Shown here: piece after piece, positions 1 to 6,305 of the stretch | Layout: every line of letters begins with the position of its first letter | How positions within the stretch are numbered: the first letter of the stretch is position 1 | Assembly: GCA_023414155.1 (NCBI GenBank) | Contig: JAEZOG010000008.1 | Coordinates: forward strand, 1-6,305 | Direction: 5' to 3' | Length of the DNA stretch: 6,305 nucleotides | Source: Cyanobacteria bacterium OH_CFB_184 | GTDB lineage: Bacteria > Cyanobacteriota > Vampirovibrionia > Gastranaerophilales > Gastranaerophilaceae | The notes under the pieces: generated by a model | What the model was told of the DNA's origin: nothing | The model's input: only the letters and a program-made list of their open reading frames with translations | Databases searched by the model: none | Program-made: the position numbers and the translations under genes

Positions 1-1848
1 GCACTAGGCATAGAAACTCTTACAACTGAAGAGAGAAAATCAATGCCAATTTGGATGGCATCTTTTCTTGCATTCAAATTAGATTTACTAGGCGGAGAAT
101 ATATTACATCCAGCCACGGTATAAGCGTTAAAAATGCTACAAAAGACTTAAACTCACAAGGAAGCCAATATCTGCCTGAAGAATCTGCGGAATTTGTTAA
201 TAAAATTATAGAAATTTTTGAAAAAGTAGAAACTCAAGGATCTTACCACATAGAATTTTCAGAAAACAACCATCCTTTAATCAACGAAAAATATTTAGCA
301 TCAATAAATAATGGAGTAGATTTATACGTAGAATATCTAAAAGAAGGTGTTGGTAATAAAACGTATACTACTTTAATTCAAGAATCAAGGAACAAACTCA
401 TAATTGAAAATGTTGGCGGTTCCGCTCACAGGACTTTGAGTAAAATTCTTGAGAAACTTGAAATAAGCGAAAAATTTGAATGGTTTAACACAGAAGAAAA
501 TCCATTTTTCCATGGAATAGGAAAAACTGATGTGGATCCTAAAACAGGAGAAAAAGGATTTTACGACTACTCTGTTGATGTAACGGTCTTAGCCAAAAAT
601 AAAGAAGGAAAATCATTCTTCCCAGTAATTGAATCATTAGGCTATGATAAAAAGCTAAAAGACTATCCTACTTCGACTATCATTCTAATCACAGACCCTG
701 ACCATGACAGAATGACTTTAACTCAAATCGAAGATAAAAAGAATATTCCAACGCTTGATAAAGCAGGAATTGATTACGTAGAACTGGATGAAAACAGAGT
801 TTTAAGCGTCTTAACTGCAAATCAGGCATTCTTGCTATTGATGGCATTTAGCACCGAACAACTTAAAAAAACGGGCAAATGGAATGACTACTCAAGATTT
901 ATAATCAAAACAACAGCCTCATCAAAAGCATGGGACGAGTGGGCAAAAGCAAACGGCATTAAAGTAGTAAACGTGCCTGTGGGCTTCAAAGAAATAGCAA
1001 ACATGCTTAAAAAAGTAGAAAAACAAATAGCAGAATTTCCAAACAAAGAAGTTATTGTTACTGACGTTTTTGGTGAAGAGATAAACTTAGGGATCAATCC
1101 AAGAGCTATTTTTGCAGGCGAAGAATCAGGCGGAATGATTGTAGGATCAGAACAACTGATTGAATCAAAAGGCGGAAGAATTGCAATTGCGATGAGAGAA
1201 AAAAGTGCAGCTGAAGCCATCCTTATTGCATCAGCCCTTGCTTCAACCCTTGAAAAAGAAAACAAAACCTTATCAGAAGCACTTATAGATGTTTTTGAAC
1301 AAAATGATATAATTGGCAGATACGACGTAAGAGAAGATATCTCATATTATAATGAATCTGAACCAAATATTGAAAAACTAACCCAAAATAAAATCGAAGG
1401 CGAGGCTAAAAGGACAAAAAATGACCTGTTCTATTTAACGCTTGCTCTTGCAAAAAACAAACAAAAAATAACAATTGAACATATTAGACATATTCTTTCT
1501 GATACATTTGGTGATCTTTGTTTTGAAAGCCTGATTGATATAAAATTTGTCGGCGATGGAACTTACCTTGAGTTTATCGACAAATTCATAGAAATAAGAC
1601 CGTCAGGAACAGACGCCAAAACAAAAGCGTATGGCTCTGGCAAAGACAAAAACGACATAATAAAATATGCTCAAAGATTAGGACTTTATGATGGAGAACT
1701 TACTGAGAAATATATTGCATTAATAGAAAAAGATTATTACAATAGTGCAAAAGATATATCAATGGAACTATATCAAGAATTCACAATCAAAGATGCAAAC
1801 AGTGAAATATTCGTAATCCCTGATTACACGAAAACGCTCAATATATAG
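1..1848 (+). CDS. Alpha-D-phosphohexomutase (phosphoglucomutase/phosphomannomutase family), 5' partial
   Basis: The reading frame is open to the left edge, so the ATG at 43 is internal and the N-terminus (probably 70-100 residues) is missing. Enzymes of this family move phosphate between C1 and C6 of a hexose through a phosphoserine, in the cytoplasm, feeding glycogen or envelope sugar pathways. Four family loops appear in order: a catalytic serine loop ITSSHG (103-120, Ser codon 112-114), the metal loop DPDHDR (694-711), the sugar loop GEESGG (1117-1134) and the phosphate loop RPSGTD (1597-1614). LTANQ (811-825) matches the usual LTGNQ. Oddities are SHG in place of the usual SHNP, motif spacings larger than in typical family members, and about 80 residues after RPSGT. 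The visible part alone is 615 residues, against roughly 450-580 for whole typical enzymes. The loops identify the family, but whether the sugar is glucose, mannose or glucosamine cannot be decided. The gene probably heads an operon with the PC4-like gene and priA. Confidence 0.88.
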   Translation, partial: ALGIETLTTEERKSMPIWMASFLAFKLDLLGGEYITSSHGISVKNATKDLNSQGSQYLPEESAEFVNKIIEIFEKVETQGSYHIEFSENNHPLINEKYLASINNGVDLYVEYLKEGVGNKTYTTLIQESRNKLIIENVGGSAHRTLSKILEKLEISEKFEWFNTEENPFFHGIGKTDVDPKTGEKGFYDYSVDVTVLAKNKEGKSFFPVIESLGYDKKLKDYPTSTIILITDPDHDRMTLTQIEDKKNIPTLDKAGIDYVELDENRVLSVLTANQAFLLLMAFSTEQLKKTGKWNDYSRFIIKTTASSKAWDEWAKANGIKVVNVPVGFKEIANMLKKVEKQIAEFPNKEVIVTDVFGEEINLGINPRAIFAGEESGGMIVGSEQLIESKGGRIAIAMREKSAAEAILIASALASTLEKENKTLSEALIDVFEQNDIIGRYDVREDISYYNESEPNIEKLTQNKIEGEAKRTKNDLFYLTLALAKNKQKITIEHIRHILSDTFGDLCFESLIDIKFVGDGTYLEFIDKFIEIRPSGTDAKTKAYGSGKDKNDIIKYAQRLGLYDGELTEKYIALIEKDYYNSAKDISMELYQEFTIKDANSEIFVIPDYTKTLNI

Positions 1849-1864
1849 TAGAGAATAAGTAAAA

Positions 1865-1870
1865 GAGGAG
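1865..1870 (+). promoter_or_regulatory. Strong Shine-Dalgarno (GAGGAG) for the PC4-like gene
   Basis: GAGGAG lies 6 bases before the ATG at 1877, in the 28-base gap after the mutase stop. It fixes the start at 1877 rather than the in-frame ATG a few codons later (M7), which has no such site. It is the best ribosome binding site in the window, suggesting that the small protein is made in greater amount than PriA downstream. Confidence 0.8.
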
Positions 1871-1876
1871 AACAAA

Positions 1877-2122
1877 ATGGCAACAGAACCAAAAATGCTG
1901 GCAACTATTCCAAGAAGTGCTACAGAACAATTACAAATTGCAATAAATTCATACAAAGGTAAAAGCTACCTTGATTTAAGAATATTCTACACAACAGATG
2001 ATGGAATCAATTGGAACCCAACAAAAAAAGGTGTTACTGTTGCTCCAGAAAATCTTGAATTATTAAAAGAAGCAATTGAAGAAGCAATGCAAGAATTAAT
2101 GACTCCTGCAGATGAAGAATAA
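1877..2122 (+). CDS. PC4/p15-like (YdbC-type) ssDNA-binding protein
   Basis: This 81-residue protein matches the C-terminal domain of the eukaryotic transcription coactivator PC4 and its bacterial YdbC-type homologues. These small proteins form dimers that bind ssDNA through a curved beta sheet. The match is visible as YKGK (26-29), the strand YLDLRIFY (31-38), an acidic turn DDG (41-43), then W46-x-P48 and KKG (50-52), followed by one amphipathic helix (about 57-75) and an acidic tail TPADEE. Human PC4 has the same order: YRGK, IDIR, EG, KP, RKG, helix. There is no signal peptide or membrane segment, so it is cytosolic. Its stop overlaps the priA start by one base (TAATG), which suggests translational coupling and a possible shared role on ssDNA at stalled forks. 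Bacterial family members are often annotated as transcriptional coactivators, but that role is not shown by this sequence. Confidence 0.85.
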   Translation: MATEPKMLATIPRSATEQLQIAINSYKGKSYLDLRIFYTTDDGINWNPTKKGVTVAPENLELLKEAIEEAMQELMTPADEE

Positions 2123-4599
2123 TGGAAGAAACTAATCAAAATAAGATTAATATAACTGAAGATTCGGGCATATTTTATAAATATGCCCTAACTCTTGTGG
2201 ACATCCCGGGGCTGGGAACAAAAACATTCAGCTATCTCATTCCTGAGGACCTAAAAAAAGACATTAAAATTGGTATTCCTGTCTTAGTTCCTTTTGGCGC
2301 AAAGGGTCTAATAAACGCATTTGTAGTTGGTTTTTCTAATTATCTGGATGAAAGTATTAAAGCAAAAAGCATAGCTGAAATATTAGATAAGAAAGAAATT
2401 TTTAATCTTGAATACCTAAAACTGCTCGAATGGATATCTAATTATTACTGCTGCGACATAAATTCAGTCTTGCAAGCAGCAATACCTATGAAGTTTTTAA
2501 AACAGTCAAAACGTATCATAAAACGAACCGCTAAAGAAATCGAAACATCACTTTCAAATCTTGAGCTTAAAATATTAGAAATACTAGATGAAAATAAAGA
2601 ATACACCGTTCCTTATGTTCAAAAAAAATCTAAGCTTTCTTATTCACAATTTAGAAAAGCAATAGCAAACTTGCAAAAACAAGACCTTGTAGAGATAGAA
2701 AACATCCTCGATGAAAATTCTCAAAAAACTCAATTTGAAAAACTAATTAAATTTAAAACTAAATTAAATGCAAATAAAAGACAACTTGCAATTTTAGAAG
2801 AACTTGAAAAAGTTTCTGAAGCAAATCTAATCGAATTCGAAAAACAAGTTAAAACAACAAGAACAACAATTAAAAAGTTAGAGCAAGCGGGATTTTTAGA
2901 AATCATCGAAGAAGAAAAATACAGAAATCCACTAAATATTTTAAAAATCAGCAAACAAGACTCTTTTCCAAATTTGAGCGAAGAGCAAGAAAATGCATAC
3001 AAAATAATTGAACAAAAAATAAACGCTAAACAAACAGAACCAATTCTAATCCACGGCATAACAGCATCTGGAAAAACTGAAGTATATTTTAAAGCAATAC
3101 AAAAAGTTTTAAATGAAGGAAAAAATGTATTGTTTTTGGCTCCTGAAATAGCCCTTGCATCTCAACTTACAAAAAGACTGGCAAAAAGGTTTGGTACTGA
3201 AGATGTTGCGATTTGGCACAGCAGCATATCTGAAGGTGAAAGATATGATGTTTGGCAACGCTTAAGAAACAATGAAATAAAAATCCTTGCAGGAGCAAGA
3301 TCAGCTGTTTTTGCCCCATTAAGCAATATAGGTCTTATTATAATTGATGAGGAACACGAAAGCACATACAAACAGTCAACTCCTTCACCAAGATACAATG
3401 CAAAAACAATAGCCGAAAAGCTCTCAAAGATGTACAACGCCAGTTTAATACTAGGAAGCGCAACGCCTGATATTCCAACATACTATAGAGCCGTCAATTC
3501 AAATAATCTGATTGAATTAAAAAATAGATACAACAACGTTCCGCTTGCAAGAGTTAGTATTGTTGATATGAGAGAAGAATTTTTTAAAGACAATAAAAGC
3601 ATTTTTTCCAGATCATTAATAAGAGAAATTGAAGAAAATTTAAAAAACAAAAAACAAACAATGCTGCTTATGAACAGAAGAGGATTTTCAACACAATCTC
3701 AATGTAATCAATGCGGAGAAGTCATAAAATGTCCTCACTGTGCAATCCCAATGGTTTGGCACTCTTCAGACAATGAATTAAAGTGTCACTGGTGTAACTA
3801 TCAAATACCGATGCCAAAAACTTGCAATATGTGCGGTTTCGACGGAATAAAAAGTTTTGGAATTGGCACACAAAGAATTGAAGCTATTACAAAAAAACTG
3901 TTTCCTTCTGCAAAAATCGCCAGGATGGATTCAGATATATTAACATCAAAAACTGCTCACTTAGATGTTTTAGAAGCTTTTTCAAATGGAGAAATCGATA
4001 TTTTGATCGGAACCCAAATGATTGCAAAAGGTCTGGATAATGAAAACGTAACTCTTGTAGGTGTAATTAACGCTGACTCCAGCTTTAACTTACCTGATTA
4101 CAGAGGGGCAGAAAGAGGATTCCAACTACTGACTCAAGTTGCAGGAAGAGCAGGAAGAGGAAAAGAAAACGGGAAAGTATATTTTCAAACCGCGAATCCT
4201 GATTTTTACGCAATAGAAAATGCCAGAGAGCAAAACTATTCAAAATTTTACGAAGAAGAAATCCTTGCACGAGAAATGTTTGATTACCCGCCTTTTAGCC
4301 AAGTAATTAAAATAATAATTTCTTCAAATAATAATTTTAGAGCAGAAAAGTCAGCCCAAGAAATTGCATTAAGATTAAATTCAATTATTGAAAAAAACTC
4401 TATTTCAGAAAGACTTATATTAAAAGGTCCTTCACCTTGCATTCTTGAAAAAATAAATAATGATTATAGATTCCAAATTTTAATAAAAAACAAAATGGAC
4501 AAAAAAGGTCACTTCTTCATAAGTTCCTTCTTGCAAAAAATAACCATGCCAGAAGACATAAAACTTACAATCGACATTGATCCATTAGATATTTTATAG
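2122..4599 (+). CDS. priA: Primosomal replication restart helicase PriA
   Basis: PriA recognises stalled or repaired forks and reloads the replicative helicase, unwinding DNA 3' to 5'. The order is: 3'-end-binding domain with VLVPFG (about 20-115), a winged-helix-like, charged region (about 130-280), Walker A GITASGKT (312-319), LAPEIALASQ (339-348), GARSA (391-395), Walker B DEEH (409-412), GSATPD (445-450), GTQMIAKG (630-637), QVAGRAGRG (672-680), and a C-terminal domain starting near YPPF (722-725). Eight cysteines bind two zincs: 528, 531, 537, 540, 555, 558, 568 and 571. Their spacing (3, 6, 3, 15, 3, 10, 3) agrees with E. coli PriA as I recall it. At 825 residues it is longer than E. 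coli PriA (732) and close to Bacillus-type PriA; the extra length is mainly before Walker A. The start ATG overlaps the PC4-like stop; about 20 residues precede the conserved domain. Walker A has Ala where most PriA have Gly (GVTGSGKT). All catalytic motifs are intact, so it should be active. Confidence 0.97.
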   Translation: MEETNQNKINITEDSGIFYKYALTLVDIPGLGTKTFSYLIPEDLKKDIKIGIPVLVPFGAKGLINAFVVGFSNYLDESIKAKSIAEILDKKEIFNLEYLKLLEWISNYYCCDINSVLQAAIPMKFLKQSKRIIKRTAKEIETSLSNLELKILEILDENKEYTVPYVQKKSKLSYSQFRKAIANLQKQDLVEIENILDENSQKTQFEKLIKFKTKLNANKRQLAILEELEKVSEANLIEFEKQVKTTRTTIKKLEQAGFLEIIEEEKYRNPLNILKISKQDSFPNLSEEQENAYKIIEQKINAKQTEPILIHGITASGKTEVYFKAIQKVLNEGKNVLFLAPEIALASQLTKRLAKRFGTEDVAIWHSSISEGERYDVWQRLRNNEIKILAGARSAVFAPLSNIGLIIIDEEHESTYKQSTPSPRYNAKTIAEKLSKMYNASLILGSATPDIPTYYRAVNSNNLIELKNRYNNVPLARVSIVDMREEFFKDNKSIFSRSLIREIEENLKNKKQTMLLMNRRGFSTQSQCNQCGEVIKCPHCAIPMVWHSSDNELKCHWCNYQIPMPKTCNMCGFDGIKSFGIGTQRIEAITKKLFPSAKIARMDSDILTSKTAHLDVLEAFSNGEIDILIGTQMIAKGLDNENVTLVGVINADSSFNLPDYRGAERGFQLLTQVAGRAGRGKENGKVYFQTANPDFYAIENAREQNYSKFYEEEILAREMFDYPPFSQVIKIIISSNNNFRAEKSAQEIALRLNSIIEKNSISERLILKGPSPCILEKINNDYRFQILIKNKMDKKGHFFISSFLQKITMPEDIKLTIDIDPLDIL
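4501..4529 (-). terminator. Possible weak intrinsic terminator for the pilin transcript, inside priA
   Basis: Read on the minus strand, AAGG-A-ACTT, a 6-base loop, AAGT-GA-CCTT can fold as two 4-bp stems around a small internal loop, followed by a run of six T (4501-4506). It lies about 65-90 bases past the stop of the last pilin gene, a sensible place for termination. The stem is AT-rich and interrupted, and it is also priA coding sequence, so chance is a real alternative. Confidence 0.22.
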
Positions 4600-5451
4600 C
4601 ATAGAGCCAACGCCATCGAGCAACATATTAGGAACGATAATTTTGCAATAACTTGTGGTATTTGTAGGTGCACAAATTGAGTTAACTGCGTAAGTTTTTT
4701 GGAAAGAATAAAGGTTATCTGTATTATACTGAACGCCTAAAGTTGAAGCTGCACCTTTTGGCGGGAATGAATTAGAAATAGAAAGAGCTTCTCTAACAGA
4801 GACTCTTTTGGCTATGATATTTTTTGTTGTATCAGGATCACAACCTGTTTCGCTAGAACATTGCTGAACATCAGCTGATATATAATCTTGTCTGTCAGCC
4901 ATAGGAGACATAGGCAAGACTATACCGTTTTCCAAAACAGCAAACGCCACTACATCTGGGGTTTCTTTTGATGTGTATGACTTTGAGTCTAAAATATTTG
5001 GTTTAGCAGTTCCATTTAAATCAACTGCAACCATTGTTGCAGGGACATCGAAGTAGTTTTCTGGACCAACAGGGTAAAAAGTATTTCCGACATACAATCT
5101 TTGTCCATTCATAAGTGTAAAAGGAGGATTGTTAAGGTTTGGTGAAGTAGCAGAAAAAGTTCTAGAAGGGCTAAAAGCATATGTATACGTGCAAGTAGTT
5201 GCGCCATTCATTACATTGAAGCTATCAAGCAGGCCAGTGCATAAGGTTGCAGCTGACAATTTACCATCAGGGCTCTTTGCAATCATCTCACCCACAGCGT
5301 GTTTCAAATTAGAAAAAGCAGAATAGTATAGATGCCTATAATTATGCTGAGTATACAATAATGTCTGTGTGCCATAAACAACTAGAAAGGCTGCTAGAAT
5401 AGTTATTAAAAGAATTTCAGCCAACGTATAGGCTTTTTTATGTTTTTTCAT
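4594..5451 (-). CDS. Type IV pilin-like/pseudopilin protein with class III leader (distal of a tandem pair)
   Basis: This complete 285-residue protein has a 7-residue basic leader (MKKHKKA), then YTLAE and a hydrophobic helix (about 11-32). This is the prepilin peptidase class: cleavage would fall between A7 and Y8, with the conserved Glu at +5 (E12). The -1 residue is Ala rather than the usual Gly. The rest is a periplasmic or surface globular domain with LYY (41-43), NGQRLYVG (115-122), VDLNG (143-147) and KPN (150-152). There are six cysteines: 71/87 (C-x15-C), 198/204 and 260/269 (C-x8-C), likely disulfides. These features are shared with the upstream gene at 5489-6283, so the two are paralogues. 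Probable role: minor pilin or pseudopilin of a type IV pilus, competence or type II secretion machine; which one cannot be told. The start has a modest AAAGTGA (5460-5466) 8 bases upstream. The 3' end overlaps priA by 6 bases. Confidence 0.85.
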   Translation of the reverse strand: MKKHKKAYTLAEILLITILAAFLVVYGTQTLLYTQHNYRHLYYSAFSNLKHAVGEMIAKSPDGKLSAATLCTGLLDSFNVMNGATTCTYTYAFSPSRTFSATSPNLNNPPFTLMNGQRLYVGNTFYPVGPENYFDVPATMVAVDLNGTAKPNILDSKSYTSKETPDVVAFAVLENGIVLPMSPMADRQDYISADVQQCSSETGCDPDTTKNIIAKRVSVREALSISNSFPPKGAASTLGVQYNTDNLYSFQKTYAVNSICAPTNTTSYCKIIVPNMLLDGVGSML

Positions 5452-5487
5452 TATTTACATCACTTTTTTTAAAATACATTAACAACA

Positions 5488-5493
5488 ATTATA
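5488..5493 (-). promoter_or_regulatory. Possible -10 box (TATAAT) before the distal pilin gene
   Basis: A perfect TATAAT on the minus strand overlaps the stop codon of the upstream pilin gene and lies 36 bases before the ATG of the downstream one. No good -35 box sits 16-18 bases further upstream; the nearest, TTGATT, is 22 bases away. In such AT-rich DNA this could be chance. If real, it would let the distal pilin be transcribed separately. Confidence 0.18.
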
Positions 5494-6283
5494 TCTTTAC
5501 ATTTAATATTGGTTTAATCAAGTTAACCCTGCAAAAATTAGGTGTAAGAGATGAGTCACACGAAGCATCTACACCTATTGCGGTAGTAAAAGGTGCATTA
5601 TTTAAGCAATAATTAGTATAAGACGATTTGTATCCTGACAGACAAAATCCTTCTCTGTATGTTAAAAATTTACTTCCTAACGAGTTTTTCAAATAATAAT
5701 TTGTAAATTTGCCTGTTTCTCCCTCGTATACTTTTGCATTTACCATTAGATATTCAGTATCTTCGGCAGCTATACCCACTGGGAAAATTTCTCCTGTGTC
5801 GTACACGATGTATGAAAGAATATCCTGATCTATTTTATTTGGTTTTCCTTTACCATTCAAATCAATGGTAACAACTCTATATCCGATAGTCCCATCTAGT
5901 TGTCTTGTTGAAATATAATATCTTTGACCGTTAGAGACAGTGAATGTCGGATTTTCAATAACTGAAGATGTAAAATTGAAATACGGGCTTATTTTCGTAG
6001 CTGAATAGAAATTAGTGCAGCCACCACCTGAACCAAGTGTATTAACATTAGAAACTAATTTAGTACAAAAATCCGCATCTGTTTCAGGCAACAAACTCGT
6101 TTCTGAAGTAGCTACGACTTCGCCGATCATTTTTCTGGTCGTGACAAAGTTGTAATAGTATAAAGACTTATATTTAGGAGCAAAAGGATTAGTAGTTGAA
6201 ATTAAAATACCAATAACTATTGATATAATTGCAAGCATTAATAGCAATTCTGCCAATGTAAATCCAACTCTTTTTTGCTTCAT
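5489..6283 (-). CDS. Type IV pilin-like/pseudopilin protein with class III leader (proximal of a tandem pair)
   Basis: This complete 264-residue protein has a 7-residue basic leader (MKQKRVG) followed by FTLAE and a hydrophobic helix (about 11-30). This is a textbook prepilin peptidase site: cleavage between G7 and F8, N-methylation of F8, Glu at +5 (E12). After the helix come LYYYNF (41-46) and a globular part with NGQRYYIS (118-125), IDLNG (140-144), KPN (147-149) and a GEIFP turn (164-168). Cysteines lie at 73/89 (C-x15-C), 214/226 and 242/251 (C-x8-C). The first and last pairs match the spacing of its neighbour exactly and the middle pair differs. A good AAGGTGA (6291-6297) lies 7 bases before the ATG. 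The gene is 37 bases upstream of the second pilin gene, so co-transcription from a promoter beyond the right edge is likely. Expected place: inner membrane before assembly, then a pilus or pseudopilus. The exact filament is unknown. Confidence 0.87.
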   Translation of the reverse strand: MKQKRVGFTLAELLLMLAIISIVIGILISTTNPFAPKYKSLYYYNFVTTRKMIGEVVATSETSLLPETDADFCTKLVSNVNTLGSGGGCTNFYSATKISPYFNFTSSVIENPTFTVSNGQRYYISTRQLDGTIGYRVVTIDLNGKGKPNKIDQDILSYIVYDTGEIFPVGIAAEDTEYLMVNAKVYEGETGKFTNYYLKNSLGSKFLTYREGFCLSGYKSSYTNYCLNNAPFTTAIGVDASCDSSLTPNFCRVNLIKPILNVKI

Positions 6284-6290
6284 TATTGAG

Positions 6291-6297
6291 TCACCTT
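6291..6297 (-). promoter_or_regulatory. Shine-Dalgarno (AAGGTGA) for the proximal pilin gene
   Basis: AAGGTGA on the minus strand lies 7 bases before the ATG at 6283 and supports that start, which also gives the correct 7-residue prepilin leader. The second pilin gene has a weaker version (AAAGTGA) at a similar distance, so the proximal pilin may be translated more strongly. Confidence 0.65.
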
Positions 6298-6305
6298 TTC
6301 TAGAT

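Noticed and set aside
43..45. ATG as the start of the mutase gene
   Set aside because: The frame is open upstream to the window edge, the residues before it fit the family (GIET then the P-x-x-x-x-F-L segment), and the first domain would otherwise be missing.
888..1265. Open reading frame of 125 codons on the minus strand inside the mutase gene
   Set aside because: It is antisense to a clear enzyme gene containing the GEESGG loop, has no ribosome binding site of note, and its low-complexity Ser/Ile/Phe composition is that of a shadow frame.
1768..1956. Minus-strand open frame of 62 codons across the mutase/PC4-like junction
   Set aside because: It overlaps the coding ends of two well-supported genes and has no recognisable protein features.
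2730..3437. Two minus-strand open frames inside priA
   Set aside because: Both are antisense to conserved PriA motifs, and their hydrophobic, Ser/Phe-rich composition comes from the A-rich sense strand.
4640..4705. Possible plus-strand terminator for priA (TTGTG...CACAA, then AACT-GCGTA-AGTT plus T run)
   Set aside because: The stems are only 4-5 bp, AT-rich and separated, the T run belongs to ordinary coding sequence of the opposing gene, and there is no stable hairpin.
5129..5326. Plus-strand open frame of 65 codons inside the distal pilin gene
   Set aside because: It is antisense to a pilin gene with clear leader and paralogue support, and has no family resemblance.
5452..5488. Short intergenic gap between the two pilin genes as a small RNA or attenuator
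   Set aside because: It is only 37 bases of AT-rich DNA with no hairpin; it holds a weak ribosome binding site and, at its edge, a possible -10 box.
1..6305. CRISPR arrays, tRNA/rRNA genes, insertion sequences and long repeats
   Set aside because: None is visible. The window is almost wholly coding, and the only repetition is within motifs such as GRAGRG in PriA and distant paralogy of the two pilins.

Overview
The window is a gene-dense, AT-rich stretch with five protein genes, no RNA genes and no mobile elements. Stop codons are TAA or TAG and tryptophan is always TGG, so the standard code fits. The organism is a bacterium. Low GC, a pair of short prepilin-like proteins with K-x-[AG]-[FY]-TLAE leaders, a PC4-type ssDNA-binding protein and a long PriA together remind me of the non-photosynthetic cyanobacterial relatives (Gastranaerophilales/Melainabacteria). 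This placement is inferred from recalled family patterns and no marker gene here proves it.

Plus strand, 1-4599: three genes in one direction with almost no gaps, probably one transcription unit. The first, cut by the left edge, is an alpha-D-phosphohexomutase (phosphoglucomutase/phosphomannomutase type). It keeps the metal, sugar and phosphate loops, but its catalytic serine loop is altered and the spacing between motifs is much enlarged. A small PC4/p15-like ssDNA-binding protein follows after 28 bases behind a strong Shine-Dalgarno. Its stop codon overlaps the start of priA (TAATG). PriA is complete, with all helicase motifs and all eight zinc cysteines.

Minus strand, 6283-4594: two paralogous type IV pilin-like/pseudopilin genes separated by 37 bases, transcribed toward priA. 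The last pilin gene and priA overlap tail to tail by 6 bases, so neither gene has a terminator between them. A weak hairpin with a T tract inside the priA 3' end could terminate the pilin transcript. The two pilins share a leader, an LYY motif after the membrane helix, a DLNG-x-x-KPN motif and two cysteine pairs with identical spacing (C-x15-C and C-x8-C).

Functionally, the plus-strand unit combines sugar-phosphate metabolism with DNA replication restart. Only the PC4-like/PriA pair looks mechanistically linked, since both bind ssDNA-containing structures. The minus-strand pair belongs to a surface filament or secretion/uptake machine whose motor and assembly genes lie elsewhere. I see no clear new defence or mobile system. 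The points most worth checking are the divergent mutase, the PC4-PriA coupling and the cysteine-matched pilin pair.
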